Source: Solirubrobacterales bacterium
GTDB lineage: Bacteria; Actinomycetota; Thermoleophilia; Solirubrobacterales; Solirubrobacteraceae
Length of the DNA: 8,969 bases
Assembly: GCA_013695395.1 (NCBI GenBank)
Contig: JACDAP010000176.1
Coordinates: 1 to 8,969, forward strand
Reading direction: 5' to 3'
In this document: piece by piece, positions 1-6,526 of the stretch
Layout of the letters: each line of letters begins with the position of its first letter
Position numbering within the stretch: the first letter of the stretch is position 1
Position numbers and translations under genes: made by a program
Notes under the pieces: generated by a model
The model's input: the letters and a program-made list of their open reading frames with translations, nothing else
The model's database searches: none
What the model was told of the DNA's origin: nothing

Positions 1-687
1 GAGCCGTACCGCGGTCCCCGGAGTCGTCTCGGCGGCGTGTGCGGCGAATGCACGGGGCGGGTCCGCGAGCTGCGTCCGCCCGCGCAGCCCCCGCGGGTAG
101 TACGTGCCCCAGTGGATCGGGACCGCGAGGTCCGGGCGGAGCAGCGACAGCACCTGGGCCGCGCCCGGCGGGTCGAGGTGTCCGGCGCCGAGGTTCGGCC
201 CCCAGCCCCACACGGGGAGCAGGGCGAGCCGTAGCGGCCGGAGCTCGGCCATCCCGGGGAACTGGTCGGTGTCCCCGGCGAAGTAGAGATCCTCATCGAC
301 GAGGAAGCCGAGCGCCGCGATCTTCCGGCGCTCACGAACGACGTGGTGGTCCGCCGGCGTTGCGCGTACGCCGACCCCGTCGATCTCGATCCGCTCGCCC
401 ACCGCGAGCTCCCGCACCTCCCCGTCCACGAAGCGCGTAATCCCCGGCGGCCCGACGACGGGCCCGCGCAGGTCGAGACGCCCGAGCGTCCCCCGGTCGA
501 GGTGGTCACGGTGCGTGTGGGAGACGAGCACCGCGTCGATCGGCCTGAGTGCCTCCGGCCGCACGAGCGGCGCCCGCCGTGTGAGGTGCGCGAGTCGCGG
601 CCGCAGGAGCGGGTCGGTGAGCAGCCGGACGTCACCGATCTCGAAGAGCACCGTCGCGTGGCCGAGCCACGTCACCGCTCTCCTCAT
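1..687 (-). CDS. MBL-fold metal-dependent hydrolase (UlaG/COG2220-like), 3' end cut by window edge
   Basis: Reading leftward from an ATG at 687-685, 229 codons stay open to the window edge. The protein is a metallo-beta-lactamase-fold hydrolase. Visible landmarks are the N-terminal WLGHATVLFE and LLTDP strands (residues 7-26), the zinc motif HTHRDH (H57, H59, D61, H62), ADHH at 112-115, FAGDT with the bridging Asp at 139, GHLDP at 170 and a late IHWGTYYP with H192. All expected metal ligands are therefore present and the enzyme should be active. The pattern resembles the UlaG/YtnP-like 'Zn-dependent hydrolase' group rather than true beta-lactamases or glyoxalase II, so the substrate cannot be named. 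No signal peptide is seen, so it is probably cytoplasmic. From family length only a few C-terminal residues are missing. There is no clear Shine-Dalgarno sequence. The start lies in an ATGA overlap with the upstream membrane-protein gene, which suggests translational coupling and co-expression. Confidence 0.88.
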   Translation of the reverse strand, partial: MRRAVTWLGHATVLFEIGDVRLLTDPLLRPRLAHLTRRAPLVRPEALRPIDAVLVSHTHRDHLDRGTLGRLDLRGPVVGPPGITRFVDGEVRELAVGERIEIDGVGVRATPADHHVVRERRKIAALGFLVDEDLYFAGDTDQFPGMAELRPLRLALLPVWGWGPNLGAGHLDPPGAAQVLSLLRPDLAVPIHWGTYYPRGLRGRTQLADPPRAFAAHAAETTPGTAVRL

Positions 688-1808
688 GACCCGAGCGGCG
701 CGAGTCGACCGCGGCGCCGCCTGCCGCGTCGTCGCCGGCGCCGCTTGTCGTGCGAGAGGTTGCCGATGACCCGGTAGCGGTCGTACATCGTGATGATCAG
801 CGTGACGAGCAGCCCGAAGAACAACGCGTCCTGCGGCTGGAGGAACGCGTCGTTCCCGGTCCCCCTACGCAGCACCACGCCCGCGGCGACGATCAGCACG
901 TTCGTCATCGCCATCGCCGCGAACTGCGCCACGGTCGAGCCGTAGCGCGAGCCGCGCTCCACCCGGTAGAGCGAGACGATCGAGTTCAGCACGACGATCG
1001 CCGTCACGCCGAGCGCGATCTGCAGCGAGCTCGCCCGCACACCCTCGAGGATCTGGCTGAAGATCACGAGCACGATCGAGAGGAGCACGACCTTTTCGAG
1101 CACCGCCACGCTGAACACGGCGCGCATGTCTCTGCGCGGGATCACGCGGTTGCTCTTCGGCCGGTCGATGTGCGCGTCCACGTCGTAGCTCGGCGACCAC
1201 TGAGGTGAGGGTAGCCGGCCCGGAAGCTCACGCAGCAGCACGAGCAGGACCACGACCACAAGCACGACGAACGTCGGCAGCGCCCATAGGTGCGCGCTGA
1301 ACTCGTCGGTCACGTCGAGCTCGGCGATGTGGAGCCAGTACTCCTGCGGCAGCTTGACGAAGACCCAGATCGTCGCCGCGGCCGCGATCACCTGCTTGCG
1401 ACCCATGCGCGAGGGGTTCCAGTACAGCCGCACTGCCTCGTAGAAGATGAAGAAGTACTCGAACGTGTTCGGGAAGAGCAGGAGCACGAACCGCTCTTGC
1501 GTCAGTTCGAACACCAGCGAGCCGACGAGGCGGTAGTAGAAGAGGACCCGCGCGACCCCGAGGGCGTACGGGTCGAGCCAGTTACGCAGCGTCGAGGCGT
1601 ACGTGATCGTCAGGTAGTAGACGTCGAGCGCCTTGTCGTAGCTCTGGTAATCGTCGAGCACACGGGTCACGTGCACCGTCTGGAAGATCGTCTGGTCCAC
1701 GCCGTCGATCAGCAGCGCGGCGAGGATGAACGGCAGCGGGTACTTCGGGATGCCGAGCGGGATGAACAGGCGGAGCGCGACGACGAGGAGGAAGACGACT
1801 TCGGCCAC
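684..1808 (-). CDS. Polytopic integral membrane protein of unknown function
   Basis: This is a 374-residue protein that I do not recognise. Its frame stays open far upstream, antisense to leuB, but membrane-protein character begins only at the GTG at 1808-1806, which I take as the start. An AGGG 8 nt upstream could serve as ribosome site. Hydrophobic stretches lie near residues 2-20, 24-45, 86-126 (probably two), 138-155, 176-193, 232-252, 260-281, 296-314 and 326-342, giving eight to ten helices. Polar residues stand out around the second helix and just after it: DGVDQTIFQ (35-43), then DDYQSYDKALDVYYL (52-66), followed by LRNWLDP (74-80). These look like a conserved functional site rather than loop filler. 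A hydrophilic loop covers about 194-231. The C-terminus is a strongly basic tail (HDKRRRRRRGRRRRGR, from 353), presumably cytoplasmic. It ends in the ATGA junction with the MBL hydrolase. Transport, lipid or cell-envelope roles are all possible and none is shown. Confidence 0.85.
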   Translation of the reverse strand: MAEVVFLLVVALRLFIPLGIPKYPLPFILAALLIDGVDQTIFQTVHVTRVLDDYQSYDKALDVYYLTITYASTLRNWLDPYALGVARVLFYYRLVGSLVFELTQERFVLLLFPNTFEYFFIFYEAVRLYWNPSRMGRKQVIAAAATIWVFVKLPQEYWLHIAELDVTDEFSAHLWALPTFVVLVVVVLLVLLRELPGRLPSPQWSPSYDVDAHIDRPKSNRVIPRRDMRAVFSVAVLEKVVLLSIVLVIFSQILEGVRASSLQIALGVTAIVVLNSIVSLYRVERGSRYGSTVAQFAAMAMTNVLIVAAGVVLRRGTGNDAFLQPQDALFFGLLVTLIITMYDRYRVIGNLSHDKRRRRRRGRRRRGRLAPLGS

Positions 1809-1815
1809 GCCCGGG

Positions 1816-1821
1816 ACCCTA
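1816..1821 (-). promoter_or_regulatory. Candidate -10 element (TAGGGT) of the leftward membrane-protein gene
   Basis: On the minus strand TAGGGT fits the actinobacterial TANNNT -10 pattern and ends 7 nt before the GTG at 1808. Transcription could therefore begin at or next to the start codon, giving a leaderless or nearly leaderless mRNA. No TTGAC-like -35 is visible 16-19 bp upstream. The same bases contain AGGG at a normal ribosome-site distance, so the motif could instead be a Shine-Dalgarno sequence; the two readings cannot be separated by sequence alone. Confidence 0.35.
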
Positions 1822-1838
1822 CGAGAGCTCCTCGCCAA

Positions 1839-1844
1839 TACGAT
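1839..1844 (+). promoter_or_regulatory. Candidate -10 element (TACGAT) for leaderless leuB transcription
   Basis: TACGAT matches the actinobacterial TANNNT -10 consensus. Its last T lies exactly 7 bases before the A of the leuB ATG at 1851, which would put the +1 on that A. No Shine-Dalgarno sequence precedes the ATG (the bases between are CGGCCC), which agrees with a leaderless transcript. No good -35 hexamer is seen. If correct, there is no room for a leader peptide, T-box or riboswitch upstream of leuB, so control would have to act through a DNA-binding regulator or elsewhere. Confidence 0.5.
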
Positions 1845-1850
1845 CGGCCC

Positions 1851-2879
1851 ATGCCCCACATCGTCACCCTGCCCGGCGACGGGATCGGTCCGGAGATCCT
1901 CGCGCCGACCGTCGAGATCCTGCGGGAGCTCGTGCCCGACGCGACCTTCGAGCAGCACGTCTTCGGCGGCGCGAGCATCGATGAGCACGGCACCGCGATG
2001 ACCGACGAGGTCCTCGAGGCGATGAAGCGCTCCGACGCGGTCCTGCTCGGCGCGGTCGGCGGCCCCAAGTGGGACACCACCGATCCGAACGCGCCGCGCC
2101 CCGAGCAGGGGCTGCTCGGCATGCGCAAGGAGCTCGGGCTCTTCGCCAACCTGCGCCCGGTCCGCCCGCTCGAGGCGCTCTACGACGCCAGCCCGCTCAA
2201 GCGGGAGGGCATCGAGGGCACGGACCTCCTGGTCGTGCGCGAGCTCACCGGCGGGATCTACTTCGGCGAGAAGACCCGCACCGCGACCGACGCCTCCGAC
2301 CTCTGCCACTACACGGTCAAGGAGGTCGAGCGGATCGCCCGCGTCGCCTTCAAGGCCGCGCGGACGAAGGTCACGAGCGTCGACAAGGCGAACGTCCTCG
2401 AGACCTCCCGCCAGTGGCGCCAGACCGTCCACGAGCTCCACGCCGAGGAGTTCTCGAGCGTCCCCCTCGACGACCTGCTGGTCGACAACGCCGCGATGCA
2501 GCTCGTCGCCGCGCCGTCGGACTTCGACGTCATCGTCACCGAGAACCTCTTCGGCGACATCCTCAGCGACATCGCCGCCATGCTCACCGGCTCGATCGGG
2601 ATGCTTCCGAGCGCCAGCCTGGGGGAGGACGGCACCCCCGGCGTCTTCGAGCCCGTCCACGGCTCGGCCCCGGACATCGCCGGCACCGGGGCCGCGAACC
2701 CCCTGGCCACGTTCCTCTCCGCTGCCCTGCTGCTGCGTCACGGCCTGGGCCTCCAGGACGAGGCCCGGACGCTAGAGTCGGCCGTGGATCAGGCCCTCAC
2801 GCAGGGTCTTCGGACCCGTGACCTGGGCGGCACCGCGAGCACCGCCGAGGCGACCGCCGCCGTGCTCGCCAACCTGTAG
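1851..2879 (+). CDS. leuB: 3-isopropylmalate dehydrogenase
   Basis: LeuB oxidatively decarboxylates 3-isopropylmalate with NAD+ in leucine synthesis; the family can also act on 3-methylmalate, giving 2-oxobutyrate. The 342-residue protein is close to the usual 345-365 and complete. Landmarks are the N-terminal LPGDGIGPEI (7-16), the substrate-binding LGMRKELGLFANLRP (89-103, with R92 and R102), VVRELTGGIYFGE (128-140) with R130 and catalytic Y137, K179 in VDKANVLE, metal-binding Asp residues at 212, 236 and 240, the family signature beginning NLFGDILSD at 232, and the coenzyme-site EPVHGSAPDIAG (267-278). RELTGGIYFG and the GMRKELGLFANLRP substrate loop point to LeuB rather than isocitrate or tartrate dehydrogenase. 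The start follows a candidate -10 directly and lacks a ribosome site. It is the first gene of the rightward operon. The ilvE ribosome site overlaps its stop codon, and the nearby citramalate synthase suggests LeuB also serves isoleucine synthesis here. Confidence 0.97.
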   Translation: MPHIVTLPGDGIGPEILAPTVEILRELVPDATFEQHVFGGASIDEHGTAMTDEVLEAMKRSDAVLLGAVGGPKWDTTDPNAPRPEQGLLGMRKELGLFANLRPVRPLEALYDASPLKREGIEGTDLLVVRELTGGIYFGEKTRTATDASDLCHYTVKEVERIARVAFKAARTKVTSVDKANVLETSRQWRQTVHELHAEEFSSVPLDDLLVDNAAMQLVAAPSDFDVIVTENLFGDILSDIAAMLTGSIGMLPSASLGEDGTPGVFEPVHGSAPDIAGTGAANPLATFLSAALLLRHGLGLQDEARTLESAVDQALTQGLRTRDLGGTASTAEATAAVLANL

Positions 2880-2882
2880 GAG
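2878..2882 (+). promoter_or_regulatory. Ribosome binding site of ilvE (AGGAG)
   Basis: AGGAG starts within the leuB TAG stop codon and lies 7 nt before the ilvE ATG at 2890. It is the strongest Shine-Dalgarno sequence in the window. It fixes the ilvE start and lets ribosomes finishing leuB load ilvE. Confidence 0.85.
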
Positions 2883-2889
2883 CAGCGAG

Positions 2890-3816
2890 ATGGAGCAGGC
2901 CGAGTTCATCTGGATGAACGGCGAGCTGGTCGCCTGGGAGGACGCGACCGTCCACGTCCTCACCCACGGCCTGCACTACGGCACGGGCGTGTTCGAGGGC
3001 GTCCGCTGCTACGACACCGAGATCGGTCCCGCGGTCTTCCGCCACGCCGAGCACGTCGACCGTCTGCACCGCTCCGCCGGCCTCTACTACATGCCGCTGC
3101 CGTACGACCGATCCCAGCTCCGCGCGGCGACGCTCGAGCTCATCGGCCGCAACGGGCTGCGCGAGTGCTACATCCGCCCGCTCGCCTTCCGCGGCTACGG
3201 CACCATGGGCCTCTTCCCGCTGGAGGCGCCCGTCGACGTCACGATCGCCTGCTGGCCGTGGGGCGCCTATCTCGGTGACGAGGGCAAGCGGGAGGGCATC
3301 CGCGCGAAGGTCTCGAGCTGGCGCCGCATCAGCCCCGACTCGCTGATCCCCACCGCGAAGGCCACCGGTCAGTACCTCAACTCGATCCTCGCGAAGATCG
3401 AGAGCCACAAGGCCGGCTACCAGGAGGCGATCCTCCTCGACGACCTCGGCAACGTCTGCGAGGGCTCGGGGGAGAACATCTTCGTCGTGCGCGACGGCGT
3501 CATCGCCACGCCGCCACTGAGCGCCTCGATCCTCGACGGCATCTCCCGCAACACCGCGATCACCCTGGCCCGCGGCCTCGGCTACGAGCTCGTGGAGCGG
3601 GACATGACCCGCGCGGAGCTCTACCTGGCCGACGAGATCTACCTCACGGGCACCGCGGCCGAGCTCGTCCCCGTCCGCGAGATCGACGACCACCGGGTCG
3701 GCACCGGGAAGCCGGGGGAGATCACGATCGCCGTCCAGCAGGCCTTTGAGGACGTCCTCCACGGCCGTGACGAGCGCTACCACCACTGGCTCGACCCCGT
3801 GCCCGGATTCTCATGA
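2890..3816 (+). CDS. ilvE: Branched-chain amino acid aminotransferase (fold type IV PLP enzyme)
   Basis: IlvE transfers the amino group between glutamate and the 2-oxo acids of Ile, Leu and Val, the last step of all three pathways, in the cytoplasm. The 308 residues match the bacterial length. The sequence shows the N-terminal IWMNGELVAWEDA (7-19), THGLHYGTGVFEGVR (25-39), the substrate-side YIRPLAFRGYG (94-104), the PLP-binding K157 in PTAKATGQYLNS, the cofactor-holding E191 in CEGSGENIF and the phosphate-binding TGTAAE near 257. The TGQYLNS(I)LAK stretch after the lysine is typical of IlvE rather than D-alanine aminotransferase or aminodeoxychorismate lyase. The ATG at 2890 is supported by a good Shine-Dalgarno sequence. 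The stop overlaps the next start as ATGA, so ilvE and cimA are translationally coupled. Placement between leuB and cimA fits a branched-chain operon. Confidence 0.96.
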   Translation: MEQAEFIWMNGELVAWEDATVHVLTHGLHYGTGVFEGVRCYDTEIGPAVFRHAEHVDRLHRSAGLYYMPLPYDRSQLRAATLELIGRNGLRECYIRPLAFRGYGTMGLFPLEAPVDVTIACWPWGAYLGDEGKREGIRAKVSSWRRISPDSLIPTAKATGQYLNSILAKIESHKAGYQEAILLDDLGNVCEGSGENIFVVRDGVIATPPLSASILDGISRNTAITLARGLGYELVERDMTRAELYLADEIYLTGTAAELVPVREIDDHRVGTGKPGEITIAVQQAFEDVLHGRDERYHHWLDPVPGFS

Positions 3817-5393
3817 GCGTCGAGCTCTACGACGCCACCCTGCGCGACGGCATGCAGGGTGAGGGCATGTCGCTCACCGCGCAGGAGAAGGTGCGCGTCG
3901 CCCATGCGCTCGACGCCCTTGGGATCGGCTACATCGAGGCGGGCTTCCCGGCCTCCAACCCGAAGGAGCTCGAGCTCTTCGGCCTCCTCGAGCATGAGAC
4001 GTTCACGACCGCGCAGATCGTCGCCTTCGGCATGACGCGCCGCCGTGGTGTCGCCGCCGCCGAGGACGAGGGGCTCAGGACCCTCCGCGACTGCTTCGCG
4101 CCGGTCTGCACGATCGTGGGGAAGACGTGGGGCCTGCACCTGGAGAAGGTCGTTCGCGTCTCCCGCGGGGAGAACCTCGCGATGATCGCCGAGTCCGTGG
4201 CGTTCCTCGCCGAGGCGGGCAAGCGGGTCATCTACGACGCCGAGCACTTCTTCGACGGGTACCGGGACGATCCCGCCTACGCTCTGGAGTGCCTGCGCGC
4301 CGCGGCGGCCGGCGGCGCGGAGCGGGTCGTCCTCTGCGACACGAACGGCTCCTCGCTCCCGCACCAGATCGGCGAGGCCGTCACCGTGGTCGGCGCCGCG
4401 CTCGAGCTCCCGCTCGGGATCCACTGCCACAACGACCTCGAGTGCGGAGTGGCCAACAGCCTGGCCGCGGTCGCGGCGGGCGCCACCCAGGTGCAGGGGA
4501 CGATGAACGGCGTGGGGGAGCGGACCGGCAACGCGAACCTCGTCTCGATCATCGCCGCGCTGCAGCTCAAGCTCGAGCGTCCGGTCATCGCGCCCGAGCA
4601 GATGGCTCGCCTGACCGCGACCGCACACTTCCTCGACGAGCTGCTGAACCTCATCCCCGACCCGAACCAGCCGTGGGTCGGCCGCAACGCCTTCGCCCAC
4701 AAGGGCGGCCTCCACGTCGCGGGCGTCCGCGTGGACGCCCGGACCTTCGAGCACGCCGACCCCGAGACGGTCGGGAACGCGCGGGCGCTGCTCGTCTCCG
4801 AGCTCGCCGGGCGCCACTCGGCCGCCGAGAAGGCGAGCGTCGCCGGGATCTCTCTGGACGACGCGGGCGCCGTCCGGGTCATCGAGCGCGTGAAGGCGCT
4901 GGAGCATGCCGGCTACCAGTTCGAGGCGGCCGACGCCTCCTTCGAACTGCTGCTCCGCGAGGAGGCGGGGGAGTACGAGCCGCTCTTCCGCCTGGAGAGC
5001 TGGCGGACCATCGTCGAGCAGCGCGCCGACGGGCAGGTCGCCTGCGAGGCCACGATCAAGATCTGGGTGACCCCGCCGGGGGCGGACACGCCGGTGCGGT
5101 ACGTGCAGACTGCGGAGGGCAACGGCCCGGTCAACGCCTTGGACGCCGCCCTGCGGCTCGCGATCGGCTCCACGCACCCGCACCTCAAGGTGGTCCAGCT
5201 CGTCAACTACAAGGTCCGCATCCTCGACGAGGCCCACGGCACCGGCGCGACGACGCGGGTGCTCCTGGACTCGAGCGACGGCGAGCGCACGTGGGGCACG
5301 ATCGGCGTGGCGGAGAACGTGATCGCCGCCTCGTGGCAGGCGCTCGTCCAGTCGCTCGAGTACGCCGAGCAGCCGGCCCGCGTGCGCCCGTGA
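3813..5393 (+). CDS. cimA: (R)-citramalate synthase
   Basis: CimA condenses pyruvate with acetyl-CoA to (R)-citramalate, opening the threonine-independent route to 2-oxobutyrate and isoleucine. The 526-residue protein has a DRE-TIM metallolyase barrel with LYDATLRDGMQGEG (5-18; catalytic R11, metal-binding D12), the metal ligands H204 and H206 in GIHCHND, and QVQGTMNGVGERTGNANL (226-243). The stretches KTWGLHLEKVVRVSR (104-118) and VIYDAEHFFDGY (139-150) mark the long citramalate-synthase subfamily (TIGR00977 type) rather than LeuA or homocitrate synthase. FAHKGGLH (294-301) leads into the connecting region, and a LeuA-type C-terminal dimer domain covers roughly 370-515, the site of end-product feedback in this family. 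The start lies in the ATGA overlap with ilvE. The end overlaps the next gene as GTGA. 2-isopropylmalate synthase activity is a less likely alternative. Confidence 0.94.
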   Translation: MSVELYDATLRDGMQGEGMSLTAQEKVRVAHALDALGIGYIEAGFPASNPKELELFGLLEHETFTTAQIVAFGMTRRRGVAAAEDEGLRTLRDCFAPVCTIVGKTWGLHLEKVVRVSRGENLAMIAESVAFLAEAGKRVIYDAEHFFDGYRDDPAYALECLRAAAAGGAERVVLCDTNGSSLPHQIGEAVTVVGAALELPLGIHCHNDLECGVANSLAAVAAGATQVQGTMNGVGERTGNANLVSIIAALQLKLERPVIAPEQMARLTATAHFLDELLNLIPDPNQPWVGRNAFAHKGGLHVAGVRVDARTFEHADPETVGNARALLVSELAGRHSAAEKASVAGISLDDAGAVRVIERVKALEHAGYQFEAADASFELLLREEAGEYEPLFRLESWRTIVEQRADGQVACEATIKIWVTPPGADTPVRYVQTAEGNGPVNALDAALRLAIGSTHPHLKVVQLVNYKVRILDEAHGTGATTRVLLDSSDGERTWGTIGVAENVIAASWQALVQSLEYAEQPARVRP

Positions 5394-6514
5394 ACGCGTC
5401 CGAGGAGGTCCCGCTCGCCCAGCCCGTTCTCGGCCCGGAGGAGGCGGCGGCGGTCCTCGAGGTCCTGCGCTCCGGCCAGCTCTCGCTCGGCCCGCGTATT
5501 CCCGCCTTCGAGCAGGCGTTCGCGGCGTTCGTCGGGGCGCCGCACGCGAGCGCCGTCTCCAGCGGCACCGCCGGCCTTCACCTCGGGCTCCGGGCGGTCG
5601 GCGTCCAAGACGGTGACGAGGTCGTCACGAGTCCGTTCTCCTTCGTCGCGAGCGCCAACGCGGTGATCTTCGAGCGGGCCCGGCCGGTCTTCGCCGACAT
5701 CGACCCCCGCACGCTCAACCTCGACCCGCAGGCGGCCGCGGCGGCGATCACGGAGAAGACTGCGGCGCTCCTCCCCGTGCACATCTTCGGCTACCCCGCC
5801 GATCTCCCGGCCTTCGAGCAGATGGGCCTGCCGATCGTCGAGGACGCCTGCGAGGCCCTCGGCGCCCGCCACGCCGACGGCACCCGAGTGGGCGCGCGCG
5901 GCCACCCGGCCTCCTTCGGCTTCTACGCCAACAAGCAGCTCACCACCGGGGAGGGCGGCATGGTCCTGACCGGCGATCCGGAGGTCAAGGCGCGGATCGA
6001 CTCGGAGCGCAACCAGGGCCGCGCCCCCGACATGGGCTGGCTCGACCACGACCGGCTCGGCTTCAACTACCGGATGACCGACCTTCAGGCGGCGATCGGC
6101 TCGGTCCAGGTGGGTCGCCTGCCCCAGATGCTCGCCGACCGGGCGACCGTGGCCGGCTGGTACCGCGAGGCGATGACGCCGCTGGCCACCGAGCTGGGCC
6201 TCGGCCTGCCCTGCGAGGACGCGGGCGGCGAGGTGCGTGGCTGGTTCGTCTGGGTCGTCCAGGTGCCGCAGAGCATCGACCGTGACGAGACGATCCGGGC
6301 GCTCCGGAGCCATGGGGTGCAGTCCAAGCCCTACCTGCCCGCGATCCACCTCATGAGCTTCTACCGCGACCGCTATGGCCATCGCGAGGGGGAGTTCCCG
6401 GTCTGCGAGGACATCGCGGCCCGGTCGGTCGCGCTCCCCTTCTTCCCGCGTATGCGCCAAGATCAGGTGGAACGTGTCGCCGGAGCCTTGCGGACGGTGT
6501 TAACGGCGCGGTAG
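5390..6514 (+). CDS. DegT/DnrJ/EryC1/StrS-family PLP aminotransferase
   Basis: The product is a 374-residue fold-type-I PLP aminotransferase of the family that usually aminates keto groups on nucleotide-linked sugars. The frame is open far upstream within cimA, but homology-like sequence starts at the GTG at 5390 (NASEEVPLAQPVLG), which overlaps the cimA stop as GTGA. Visible features are SSGTAGLHL (57-65) for phosphate binding, SPFSFVASANAV (81-92), LLPVHIFGYPAD (127-138), VEDACEALGA (150-159) with D152 pairing to the PLP pyridine, and SFGFYANKQLTTGEGGMV (175-192) with Schiff-base lysine K182. The NYRMTDLQAAIG stretch and a C-terminal YLPAIHLMSFYRD follow. The NKQ.TTGEGG form resembles GDP-perosamine synthase and similar enzymes. 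All catalytic residues are intact. No sugar dehydratase or glycosyltransferase lies nearby, so the substrate is unknown. Coupling to cimA suggests expression with amino-acid synthesis genes. Confidence 0.92.
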   Translation: MNASEEVPLAQPVLGPEEAAAVLEVLRSGQLSLGPRIPAFEQAFAAFVGAPHASAVSSGTAGLHLGLRAVGVQDGDEVVTSPFSFVASANAVIFERARPVFADIDPRTLNLDPQAAAAAITEKTAALLPVHIFGYPADLPAFEQMGLPIVEDACEALGARHADGTRVGARGHPASFGFYANKQLTTGEGGMVLTGDPEVKARIDSERNQGRAPDMGWLDHDRLGFNYRMTDLQAAIGSVQVGRLPQMLADRATVAGWYREAMTPLATELGLGLPCEDAGGEVRGWFVWVVQVPQSIDRDETIRALRSHGVQSKPYLPAIHLMSFYRDRYGHREGEFPVCEDIAARSVALPFFPRMRQDQVERVAGALRTVLTAR

Positions 6515-6526
6515 CTTTCGGTGGGC

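Noticed and set aside
37..777. Plus-strand open frames over the MBL hydrolase
   Set aside because: They are Arg/Pro-rich shadows. The minus strand carries a complete set of metal-binding motifs.
1290..1850. Possible N-terminal extension of LeuB
   Set aside because: The frame is open upstream but is antisense to the membrane-protein gene and charged low-complexity in character. MPHIVTLPGDGIGPE at 1851 is the normal LeuB N-terminus.
1722..1850. Leader-peptide attenuator, T-box or riboswitch before leuB
   Set aside because: Only 42 bp separate the two start codons, and the candidate -10 sits 7 bases before the ATG. No run of Leu, Ile or Val codons, stem-loop series or T-box sequence is present.
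1809..2741. Upstream extension of the membrane-protein frame, antisense to leuB
   Set aside because: The translation upstream of 1808 is a low-complexity Arg/Asp/Gly/Val-rich sequence mirroring leuB codons. Membrane-protein character begins only at the GTG at 1808, and leuB is unambiguous on the plus strand.
4127..5389. Frame upstream of the DegT aminotransferase, suggesting a fusion or longer protein
   Set aside because: The upstream 421 codons are an out-of-frame reading of cimA, rich in Arg, Gly, Pro and Ala. Family-like sequence starts only at the GTG at 5390.
2797..6460. Long minus-strand open frames opposite ilvE, cimA and the DegT aminotransferase (329, 486 and 417 codons)
   Set aside because: In GC-rich DNA the antisense frame of a real gene rarely has stops. 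The translations are biased Arg/Val/Asp/Leu/Gly strings without family motifs, while the plus strand encodes complete recognisable enzymes.
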